This document shows positions 1-5,914 of a DNA stretch of 5,920 nt, piece by piece. A program made the translations under genes and the position numbers. The notes beneath the pieces are model-generated. The model was not told the DNA's origin. It saw only the letters and a list, made by a program, of their open reading frames with translations, and did no database searches. Origin of the DNA: Caryophanales bacterium UBA3260 (GTDB lineage Bacteria > Bacillota_I > Bacilli_A > RF39 > UBA660); assembly GCA_002362595.1 (NCBI GenBank), contig DEUO01000093.1, forward strand, positions 410 to 6,329, read 5' to 3'. Every line of letters begins with the position of its first letter. Position 1 is the first letter of the stretch.

Positions 1-815
1 AGATTTTTATCATAGTTATCATCTAGGATGTATTCAATTATTTTAGTTTGAATTAAGTTATCTAATTTATTAAAGTCTTTTATATCTAGCTTTTTATCAT
101 GATATTTTTTATTTATTTCTTGTTCTACTATATTATCTACAAATTGGTAATATTTGGTTAATTCACGGCTAAATTTTAAATATTTTAAATGAATATTTTT
201 ATTCTCTTTTTTTAAAAATGGCAAGAGATGGTGACGATATCTATTTCTAGTATAGTTGTCTTCATCATTTGTTTTATCTTGGACATAAGGAATATTATGT
301 TCTTTATTATATTCATTTATTTGATCTTTTGTCATGAATATTAATGGTTTTATTATTTTGTATCCTTCTTTTTTTGTAGATACTTGAAAACCAGTATATC
401 CTTTTAAGTTTGATCCTCTTGTTATACGCATTTGAATGGTTTCAATAAGGTCATCTCCATGATGAGCAGTAAAAAGATATGATGCATGATATTTTTTTAC
501 TATTTCTTCAAAAAAATTATATCTTTTTTCTCTAAGTTCTAATTCATTATAATCTTTATTAGGACCTTTTTTATCAAATGTAGTAGTTTCTAGAATAATA
601 GATTTATTAGTACAATATTCTGTAATGAATTTTAACTCTTCTTTACTTTCTTCTCTTATATTATGATTAACATGAGCACATACGATATTTATATCTTTAT
701 TAAGATTTAAAATTATATCTAATAAACACATTGAATCTGGTCCACCTGATAAACCAATTACTATTGTATCTTTTGGTTTTAGTAGACTGTTAAGATAAGC
801 AATTGTTTCTTTCAT
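1..815 (-). CDS. tilS: tRNA(Ile)-lysidine synthase TilS, C-terminus cut by window edge
   Basis: TilS uses ATP and lysine to convert C34 of the CAU-anticodon tRNA-Ile to lysidine, so that the tRNA reads AUA and is charged with isoleucine; it is cytosolic and essential in most bacteria. I translated the frame from the ATG at 815-813: it stays open to base 1, giving 271 codons without a stop. Visible motifs are the PP-loop SGGPDS (residues 23-28, AMP binding), AHVNH (47-51), AHHGDD..ET (117-126), RGS (133-135) and a DKTNDEDNYTRNRYR segment (180-194). All are typical of the TilS N-terminal ATPase domain. The C-terminal substrate-binding domain lies mostly outside the window. The start is backed by a Shine-Dalgarno AGAGGG (827-822) six bases upstream. 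It follows prfB by 53 bases with no terminator between, so it is probably the last visible gene of the trmB operon. The product is certain from motifs; its total length is unknown. Confidence 0.95.
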   Translation of the reverse strand, partial: MKETIAYLNSLLKPKDTIVIGLSGGPDSMCLLDIILNLNKDINIVCAHVNHNIREESKEELKFITEYCTNKSIILETTTFDKKGPNKDYNELELREKRYNFFEEIVKKYHASYLFTAHHGDDLIETIQMRITRGSNLKGYTGFQVSTKKEGYKIIKPLIFMTKDQINEYNKEHNIPYVQDKTNDEDNYTRNRYRHHLLPFLKKENKNIHLKYLKFSRELTKYYQFVDNIVEQEINKKYHDKKLDIKDFNKLDNLIQTKIIEYILDDNYDKN

Positions 816-868
816 AGAATTCCCTCTTTTTAGTGTATTTTATATTATATACTTGATTAAATCAATGG

Positions 869-1964
869 TTATTTCATTTTTAGAATAGATTCGATGAAAG
901 GCTTTACATCTCCATCTAGTACTTTATATGCTTCGCTTGTTTCATAACCGCTACGATTATCTTTGACTAAAGTATATGGTTCAAGAACGTAGCTTCTTAT
1001 TTGACTACCAAAATCAATTGAAGATGTTACGCCTTTTAATGAAGCCATTTCCTTTTCTTTTCTTTCTTGTTCTAGACTAAATAGTTTGCTTTTTAGTACT
1101 TTCATTGCTTGTTCATTATTTTGAAGTTGACTACGCTCATTTTGACAAGTTACAACAATTGAACTAGGAAAGTGAGTTATTCTAACTGCTGATGGGGTTG
1201 TATTTACTCCTTGCCCACCATGACCACTTGCGCAATATGTATCTATTCTTATATCTTCTTCTTTTATTTCAATATTAATGCTTTGGTCAATTTCTGGTAC
1301 AACTGAAACAGATGCAAATGAAGTGTGTCTTCTTTTATTGGAATCAAATGGAGAGATACGTACTAAACGATGAACTCCTTTTTCGTTTTTTAAATAACCA
1401 TAAGCATATGGACCTGTAATATGAAGAGTAGCTGATTTTATTCCAGCTTCTTCGCCAGCTTGTTCTTCTATTAAATCATACTTATAAGACATTTTATCAC
1501 AAAATCTTTGATACATACGTAAGAGCATGTTAGCCCAGTCGCAGGATTCGGTTCCTCCTGCTCCTGGATGAATTTCTAAATAACAATCGAAATTATCATA
1601 TTCGCCGCTTAGAAGAGTATCTATTTCTAGTTCAGAAGTTTTAATAGACAGAGTGTTTATTTCTTGTTCTAGCTCAGTAGCTAATTCTTGCGAATATTCT
1701 ATTTCAAGTAGTTCTTCTACTTCTTTGTTTTCTTTTATTTCTTTAGTTAAATTATTATAGGTACTTGTCTCTTTTTTTAATGTAGTTAATTCTTTATTCA
1801 ATTTATTAGCTTGTTCTATATTATTCCAGAATGTTGGATTATCCATCTCTTTTTCTATTTCTAATATACGTTTTAATTTTTGTTCAACGTCAAAGAGACC
1901 TCCCAATAATATTTAGCTTTTCTTCTATTTCAGATATTTTATTTTTAATTTCTTTTAAGTCCAC
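869..1964 (-). CDS. prfB: Peptide chain release factor 2, expressed by programmed +1 frameshift
   Basis: RF2 recognises UGA and UAA stop codons in the ribosomal A site and triggers peptide release. The gene has two frames. A 24-codon leader begins at GTG (1964-1962), reads MDLKEIKN... and ends ...IIGRSL at CTT (1895-1893), followed at once by TGA (1892-1890). After a +1 slip the main frame resumes at GAC (1891) and runs 340 codons to TAA at 871-869. The product is 364 residues, close to the 365-366 of E. coli and B. subtilis RF2. The main frame carries the stop-recognition tripeptide SPF (204-206) and the catalytic GGQ (249-251), both almost exactly at E. coli positions. The start is supported by AAAGGTGA (1977-1970), five bases upstream, and an in-frame TAA just before the GTG. 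Taking the gene from the TTG at 1906 would be wrong: that codon overlaps the frameshift stimulator and would omit the leader. It lies 40 bases after the HD-domain gene. Confidence 0.97.
1889..1904 (-). promoter_or_regulatory. prfB programmed +1 frameshift site
   Basis: On the minus strand this reads GGGAGG (1904-1899), a three-base spacer TCT, the slippery CTT (1895-1893), then TGA C (1892-1889). This is the same layout as the E. coli RF2 site: an internal Shine-Dalgarno three bases before CUU UGA C. In the known mechanism low RF2 leaves the UGA unread, the peptidyl-tRNA slips from CUU to UUU, and synthesis continues with GAC. High RF2 terminates at UGA, so RF2 limits its own synthesis. The match is direct from sequence; its function here is inferred from conservation. 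Confidence 0.95.
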
Positions 1965-1969
1965 TTAAA

Positions 1970-1977
1970 TCACCTTT
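1970..1977 (-). promoter_or_regulatory. Ribosome binding site deciding the prfB GTG start
   Basis: AAAGGTGA on the minus strand pairs with the 16S rRNA 3' end and sits five bases before the GTG at 1964. It selects this GTG as the start of the zero-frame leader, rather than the TTG at 1906 inside the shifted frame. Confidence 0.8.
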
Positions 1978-2004
1978 ATTATTATAACATATTAGCATTC
2001 AAGA

Positions 2005-2658
2005 TTATTGCTTTTGCTTTATTAGTTTTTTAGTAGTTGCTAATTCTAGTTCTTTTTCTCTAAATAGTTTAAAATCGCTTGTTAATGTTTCCATAGTAGA
2101 TATAAATTCTAGATATTTAGTATCTGGATAATACATTTTAGCATAACCGCCTTTACCATATTTACTTGATAATTTTTTGTACGAATAAGCAATTATTTCT
2201 TCGACTGATGGAGATTCTGCAGCATGTTTATCTTGTTGATATAAAAACGAACGTGTAAGCATTCTTTCTGCAGATATTTCGCGATCTGCTGATGATACTA
2301 ACTTGCCATATATAGAACGGGCTTCGTATTCTAGACTTGCGCGGTGATCAATAATCGCTTCGTATATTATCTTAACTTCTTCTGGAATAAAGAATTCTTG
2401 AATTTTTTTATCTTTTTGGAACATATCTGCTGATACTTTTTCGTGATTATCTGGGTCTTTTTGATAACCTATATCATGATATGAGGCGATTGTATAAACC
2501 ATATTAGGATTAAGATTAAGAGAAAATTCATTCATTAATTCAAAACTTCTATCAATAACAAAGTTTATATGATTTATATCATGTCCACCAATATTATGTT
2601 CATATTGAGGAAGAATTGTTGTCTCTATATAACTTTTTAAAGATTCATCTATATTCAT
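2005..2658 (-). CDS. HD-domain metal-dependent phosphohydrolase, substrate unknown
   Basis: A 217-residue soluble protein. It has the HD-superfamily ligand pattern: HDINH (26-30), the paired HD of YHDIGY (61-62) and SSADR with D125; H72 and H105 may be further ligands. HD proteins bind divalent metal and hydrolyse phosphate esters, often nucleotides, but the substrate cannot be read from the motifs. The overall layout (HDxxH near residue 26, HD near 61, D near 125) resembles small stand-alone HD proteins such as YpgQ/YedJ; that comparison is from memory of the family. The C-terminus (about 195-217) is highly charged and Lys/Gln rich. The ATG at 2658 follows a strong AGGAGG (2671-2666) by seven bases. 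That site overlaps the TAG of trmB (2672-2670), implying translational coupling. The stop is TAA. Being between trmB and prfB suggests co-expression with translation genes but does not prove a role there. Confidence 0.85.
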   Translation of the reverse strand: MNIDESLKSYIETTILPQYEHNIGGHDINHINFVIDRSFELMNEFSLNLNPNMVYTIASYHDIGYQKDPDNHEKVSADMFQKDKKIQEFFIPEEVKIIYEAIIDHRASLEYEARSIYGKLVSSADREISAERMLTRSFLYQQDKHAAESPSVEEIIAYSYKKLSSKYGKGGYAKMYYPDTKYLEFISTMETLTSDFKLFREKELELATTKKLIKQKQ

Positions 2659-2669
2659 TTTATTGCCTC

Positions 2670-3308
2670 CTAGTTTTTAAAACTTGCATCTAAATAATAT
2701 ATTGGACGTCCTTCTTTAAAATATTGTTGTTCAAAGTCAGTCATAACATTTGAAATAGGATTCTCTTCATGATGAAGGTCTAAACTAACACGGTCGAAAA
2801 CATACCAATACTTTGATAAACTTTCTAGAGAATAAGCAAAGAAACCTTTATTATCAGTTTTTAAGATTATGTGTTTATTCTTTTTAAATATACGATCATA
2901 TAGTTTTAAATAGCTTTCGTGCGTAAAACGTTTTCTTTCATTTACTGGTTTTGGCCATGGTTCAGAAAATGTCAAATAAATAGTATCTATTTCTTTACCA
3001 AAAAATTCGATTATATTTTGTGCATCAGCACATATTAATTTTAAATTGGGGATGTTTTGATTAGATAGACGTTTAACTGCTGTTGCCATTTGAGATTCAT
3101 CTAATTCTAAACCAATATAATTTATTTTAGGATTTTGTTTAGCCATGTTTATAATAAATTCTCCACGTCCCATACCTAGTTCTAACTTGATAGGATTATT
3201 ATTGTTAAATAATTCATGCCATTTATTTTTATATTCTTTAGGATTATTTATAACAAAGTTACTTCTTTCTATTATTTTATCAGCATCTTTTACTTTTTTA
3301 TATTCCAT
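2670..3308 (-). CDS. trmB: tRNA (guanine-N7-)-methyltransferase TrmB
   Basis: TrmB transfers a methyl group from S-adenosylmethionine to N7 of G46 in the variable loop of many tRNAs. From the ATG at 3308 the protein is 212 residues, close to the 213 of B. subtilis TrmB. Visible elements in order are the SAM-binding ELGMGRGEF (43-51), YIGLELD (64-70), CADAQN (93-98), LTFSEPWPK (112-120), ILKTDN (148-153) and TDFEQQYFKEGRPIYYL (190-206), which matches the family's TEYE..F...G.PIY ending. The active-site loop is unusual: SEPWPK replaces the common SDPWPK, and the following RH is VN. The frame extends upstream to a TTG at 3332, but that would translate the Shine-Dalgarno AGGAGA (3320-3315), so the ATG six bases after it is the better start. 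The stop is TAG, embedded in the next gene's ribosome binding site. It is the first gene of its operon, behind two promoters. Confidence 0.95.
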   Translation of the reverse strand: MEYKKVKDADKIIERSNFVINNPKEYKNKWHELFNNNNPIKLELGMGRGEFIINMAKQNPKINYIGLELDESQMATAVKRLSNQNIPNLKLICADAQNIIEFFGKEIDTIYLTFSEPWPKPVNERKRFTHESYLKLYDRIFKKNKHIILKTDNKGFFAYSLESLSKYWYVFDRVSLDLHHEENPISNVMTDFEQQYFKEGRPIYYLDASFKN

Positions 3309-3314
3309 ATTTAT

Positions 3315-3320
3315 TCTCCT
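3315..3320 (-). promoter_or_regulatory. Ribosome binding site deciding the trmB start
   Basis: AGGAGA on the minus strand, followed by ATAAAT and the ATG at 3308. It lies inside the longer open frame that begins with TTG at 3332, so it excludes that upstream start. The stretch AAAGGAGAATAAATATG is also found unchanged at the start of the gene beginning at 4308. Confidence 0.85.
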
Positions 3321-3348
3321 TTTATAAAGCAAAATCTCTTGTACTTTA

Positions 3349-3377
3349 ATTATAATTGGCTTGCTTTAAGCAGTCAA
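3349..3377 (-). promoter_or_regulatory. Sigma-A-type promoter for the trmB operon (proximal)
   Basis: The -35 TTGACT (3377-3372), a spacer of exactly 17 bases, and a perfect -10 TATAAT (3354-3349) on the minus strand. Transcription would start near 3342, giving a leader of about 34 bases that contains the trmB Shine-Dalgarno. This is the best promoter in the window. The spacer holds a small palindrome, TGCTTTAAGCA (3362-3372). Confidence 0.85.
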
Positions 3378-3391
3378 CTAATCTAACGTGT

Positions 3392-3420
3392 AATATACAT
3401 TATGTGTTATAATAAGTCAA
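3392..3420 (-). promoter_or_regulatory. Sigma-A-type promoter for the trmB operon (distal)
   Basis: The -35 TTGACT (3420-3415), a 17-base spacer and -10 TATATT (3397-3392) on the minus strand, 43 bases upstream of the proximal promoter. The start point would be near 3385, with a leader of about 77 bases. Its -35 directly abuts the T-rich tail of the preceding terminator. Confidence 0.65.
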
Positions 3421-3453
3421 TTAAAAAATAACTAATATCCTTTTAGTTATTTT
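3421..3453 (-). terminator. Intrinsic terminator after the DUF1653 gene
   Basis: A perfect 11-base inverted repeat, AAAATAACTAA (3453-3443) and TTAGTTATTTT (3435-3425), encloses a seven-base loop, with a run of six T ending at 3423 on the minus strand. The stem's 5' arm contains the TAA stop (3449-3447). The stem is AT-rich with one G-C pair, so it may be weak, but a T-tract and a fresh promoter follow immediately, fitting an operon boundary. Confidence 0.7.
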
Positions 3454-3692
3454 AATATTTCATCTAGGTTTTGATATTCGAAACGATGTTTTTGTTTTAT
3501 ATCTGGATATTTCTCGTGATCTACTTCACTAACAAACATATCATATGGTCTTAACCATATCTTACCATTGTCACGCATTTCACGATATATTACATATTTT
3601 TCTTGGGTTTCTGAATGATAACCTATTCCTTCTACTATGCAATATATTCCTTTAAAATGACGATATACGTTATGTATTTTTATTTCTTCCAT
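3447..3692 (-). CDS. DUF1653 family protein
   Basis: An 81-residue soluble protein of a widespread family without known function. The family pattern is clear: VYRHFKG near residues 9-15, HSETQEKYVIYRE in the middle, WLRPYDMF after it, and HRFEY near the C-terminus. Length fits the family's usual size of roughly 60-90 residues. The open frame reaches a TTG at 3728, but the ATG at 3692 has AAAGGAG (3707-3701) eight bases upstream and gives a protein starting MEEIKIHNVYRH, so I chose it. It lies 52 bases after the unknown gene at 3745-4308, with the same type of ribosome binding site, and may be co-transcribed with it. An extended -10 in the gap could also drive it alone. The TAA stop sits in the stem of the terminator. 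Family assignment is confident; no function is implied by the neighbours. Confidence 0.88.
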   Translation of the reverse strand: MEEIKIHNVYRHFKGIYCIVEGIGYHSETQEKYVIYREMRDNGKIWLRPYDMFVSEVDHEKYPDIKQKHRFEYQNLDEILK

Positions 3693-3718
3693 ATTTATTA
3701 CTCCTTTTATATATTTAT

Positions 3719-3727
3719 AATATAACA
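3719..3727 (-). promoter_or_regulatory. Possible extended -10 promoter for the DUF1653 gene
   Basis: TGTTATATT on the minus strand matches an extended -10 (TGn plus TATATT, 3724-3719). At 17 bases upstream the -35 position reads TAGATG, a poor match. A start near 3712 would leave the Shine-Dalgarno intact. In such AT-rich DNA chance matches are frequent. Confidence 0.3.
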
Positions 3728-3744
3728 CGATATTATTATTTCAT

Positions 3745-4308
3745 CTATAGATAATTTTTTAGTTTTTCGTAAATTATTTTTGCGGTTTTATTTAAGTGTT
3801 TATTTTCATCAAAAGATTCATCATCTTGTTTACAAAAATCTTCATATTCAGATATAGCTAATGCGATATTATTTTCATTTATTTTATCTTCAAATATTTT
3901 ATTAGCAGTATTTATATACCCTCTTATCGCACATCCTGCCATTGCTTTATAATAAGACTTTTCTGGTAGTTCAGATTTTTTATATAGTTTCATAGCAATC
4001 TCATCAGTAACTGGGCGAGGATTAGTAAGAATTATTTTATTAGTTCTAAATACTCCATGTGGACATGATTCTGATTTACATTCTTTTATTTCTGCTCCAA
4101 TAGGAATTTTTACATCATATAAAGTATCTCCTCTTACTAACCATCTTAGTATTTTATTATCTGTACTATAATTAAATCCACCCATTTTTTGTGGGTCTGT
4201 TTCTTTAGGATTCCAATTTTCTGCTATATTTACTTCATTTATTTTATATTTAAAGTTTGATGCACCAGATTTATCGCCAAACATTACTTTAAGATATTTA
4301 TTAGACAT
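3745..4308 (-). CDS. Conserved-looking hypothetical protein, function unknown
   Basis: A 187-residue protein that I do not recognise as a named family. It has no signal peptide or membrane segment, so it is probably cytosolic. It looks like a genuine folded domain: a Gly/aromatic segment MGGFNYS (42-48), ILRWLVRGDTLYDVKIP (53-69), a short CxxxxC before a PHGVFRTNKIIL stretch (77-94), NPRPVTDE (96-103), then a mostly helical C-terminal half with AGCAIRGY (124-131) and an acidic patch QDDESFDE (161-168). Cysteines at 77, 82, 126 and 159 could bind metal, though the spacing fits no standard zinc motif. The ATG at 4308 follows AGGAGA (4320-4315) by six bases. It has its own strong promoter and ends with TAG. 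The DUF1653 gene follows 52 bases later and may be its partner. An accessory or phage-derived origin is possible, but nothing here shows it. Confidence 0.8.
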   Translation of the reverse strand: MSNKYLKVMFGDKSGASNFKYKINEVNIAENWNPKETDPQKMGGFNYSTDNKILRWLVRGDTLYDVKIPIGAEIKECKSESCPHGVFRTNKIILTNPRPVTDEIAMKLYKKSELPEKSYYKAMAGCAIRGYINTANKIFEDKINENNIALAISEYEDFCKQDDESFDENKHLNKTAKIIYEKLKNYL

Positions 4309-4342
4309 ATTTATTCTCCTTTAATGTTTTATCATATAAAAT

Positions 4343-4371
4343 ATTATACTATTTTGTAATTTTCTTAACAA
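4343..4371 (-). promoter_or_regulatory. Sigma-A-type promoter for the unknown gene at 3745-4308
   Basis: On the minus strand, -35 TTGTTA (4371-4366), a 17-base spacer and a perfect -10 TATAAT (4348-4343). The start point would be near 4336, leaving a leader of about 27 bases with the Shine-Dalgarno. It separates this gene from the permease transcript. I see no clear terminator for the permease in 4309-4390, only the loop-less palindrome AATAATTATT (4375-4384). Confidence 0.8.
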
Positions 4372-4390
4372 TTAAATAATTATTCTTTTT

Positions 4391-5914
4391 TTAAATGTTT
4401 TTGGTTTCATATCTTTTTACTTTTTTACTTAATAATATTACTAATATTTTTGCGATGATATTAGTAAGTAATATTATAAGGGATACAAATGACGCCATTT
4501 CAATATGATTATGTGCTTCTAGCTCAACAATTACTAATGATAATGGCTTGGTAAATGCTGTTGATAGGAATAACATAGTTGTTACTGATGCCATTGTGTT
4601 TACAAAGATATAAATAAAGCCTTCAATTATAGAGGGTAATATTTGAGGAATAATTACATCTATAATTATATTCTTTTTTGGTATTCCTAAGGTAGATGCA
4701 GTATCTTCTATTTTATTATCAATATCACTTAATTTATTAAATAATATTAAATAAGCATTTCCCATATAATGAATCGTATTTATTATGATTAAGATAATAA
4801 TTGTTGTATAGAAGATAGAATTATTAAATGCTAGCATGTATGCTACAGCAAGAACTATCCCTGGTACTGATGAGGTAAATATTGCTAATAAATGGATATA
4901 TTTATATAGTTTTTTATCTTTTATTCTAGTAACAATATAACTCATTATAAATGATAAGATTATTCCTATTAATGCAGAACAAAAGGAAATAATTATTGAA
5001 TTTAGTAAATACTTTAAATATCCTTCTTTTATAACTCGTAATGCATGAGTTATAGTAAAAGATAAATCTAAGGGGAATCTTTTTATAAAAGAGATAAAAG
5101 TACAACTAATTAAAGGAAATGAGATGAATACAAATATAATTATGAATATTAATGATGATAATATTTTTAAGAAAAGATTACTTGATTGTTCTTCTTCTAT
5201 TTTATATTTAAAACTATTTTGTTTTTTTACTAGTATACCTAAAATAAACATAATAAAGGATGGTATTAATAGTAATAAACCTATTAATGAGCCATTAGCG
5301 AAGTTGAGTCTTCCTACTATTTGTTCATATACCATGGTAGTTAATGTAACTGTATTTCCGCCTATCATCATTGGAATACCATAATCAGTAATTGACATTG
5401 TAAATATTGTGAACATAATAAATAGAGTTGGTTTTAAGATATATGGTAATTTTATATTAATAAATTGAGAATATTTAGGAATTCCTAAAGTTTCTGCTAC
5501 TCTATAAGGATTTGGATTTTCAGATGATAATAAATCAACAAACATAATAAGAGAAATAGGTAATACGTAGCATATTAAACATAGTATAATACCATTAAAA
5601 CCATAAATATTTATATTACTATTAAAAATATTATTAACTATACCATTTCTTCCCCATACAGAAATAAAACCAAGAGCATGAGTAAATGTTGGAACTAACA
5701 TTGGTAGAGTTAAAAACATTAAGATTATATTTTTATTCTTAGAATGATATTTAACAATAAGTAAAGATACAATATATGAAATAATTATAGAAATAAGTGA
5801 AACTATACTAGATATTAATATAGAGTTTTTTAATGCTTCTAATAGTTTTTCTATAAATATAGGAGATAAGGTTTCAATATTTATAACATTAGATAATAGA
5901 ATAATAATATAATC
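4391..5914 (-). CDS. Fused ABC transporter permease (iron/phosphonate/thiamine type), N-terminus missing
   Basis: An inner-membrane permease with two BPD_transp_1 domains fused in one chain, as in FbpB-, ThiP- and 2-aminoethylphosphonate-type importers. From the codon at 5914 it is 507 residues, with about eleven hydrophobic segments by eye. The two EAA loops that contact the ATPase are ETLGIPKYSQFINIKLP (141-157) and a second starting EDTASTLGIPKK (403-414). A charged linker near 230-248 separates the halves. Coherent permease sequence (LLEALKNSIL near residue 24) extends upstream of the ATG at 5719, which also lacks a Shine-Dalgarno, so that ATG is not the real start. Further up, TAA at 5917-5915 closes the frame with no ATG, GTG or TTG between. 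The first membrane helix, roughly 30 residues, is thus missing. It may be frameshifted, truncated, or affected by a sequence error. The substrate cannot be told; the binding protein and ATPase are probably upstream, outside the window. Confidence 0.85.
   Translation of the reverse strand, partial: DYIIILLSNVINIETLSPIFIEKLLEALKNSILISSIVSLISIIISYIVSLLIVKYHSKNKNIILMFLTLPMLVPTFTHALGFISVWGRNGIVNNIFNSNINIYGFNGIILCLICYVLPISLIMFVDLLSSENPNPYRVAETLGIPKYSQFINIKLPYILKPTLFIMFTIFTMSITDYGIPMMIGGNTVTLTTMVYEQIVGRLNFANGSLIGLLLLIPSFIMFILGILVKKQNSFKYKIEEEQSSNLFLKILSSLIFIIIFVFISFPLISCTFISFIKRFPLDLSFTITHALRVIKEGYLKYLLNSIIISFCSALIGIILSFIMSYIVTRIKDKKLYKYIHLLAIFTSSVPGIVLAVAYMLAFNNSIFYTTIIILIIINTIHYMGNAYLILFNKLSDIDNKIEDTASTLGIPKKNIIIDVIIPQILPSIIEGFIYIFVNTMASVTTMLFLSTAFTKPLSLVIVELEAHNHIEMASFVSLIILLTNIIAKILVILLSKKVKRYETKNI

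Noticed and set aside
844..849. TATAAT in the prfB-tilS gap as a tilS promoter
   Set aside because: No -35 at 16-18 bases; the nearest TTGATT is only ten bases away.
853..865. Palindrome TTGATTAAATCAA between prfB and tilS as terminator or operator
   Set aside because: A one-base loop, six AT-rich pairs and no T-run; too weak to call either.
869..1906. prfB as a single-frame gene starting with TTG at 1906
   Set aside because: The TTG overlaps the frameshift stimulator GGGAGG, has no upstream ribosome binding site, and would drop the 24-codon leader that restores normal RF2 length.
1981..1989. Extended -10 (TGTTATAAT) before prfB
   Set aside because: A perfect -10 match, but there is no -35, and transcription starting seven bases downstream would cut into the prfB Shine-Dalgarno. 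It is probably chance in AT-rich DNA, though a weak internal promoter is not excluded.
3145..3327. Plus-strand open frame of 60 codons
   Set aside because: It is antisense to trmB, hydrophobic low-complexity from AT-rich codons, and trmB is certain from motifs.
4375..4384. Palindrome AATAATTATT after the permease as a terminator
   Set aside because: No loop and no T-tract on the minus strand; the T-run is on the plus-strand side, where there is no gene.
5124..5384. Plus-strand open frame of 86 codons
   Set aside because: It is antisense to the permease between its EAA motifs; no family pattern, and the minus-strand protein is clearly real.
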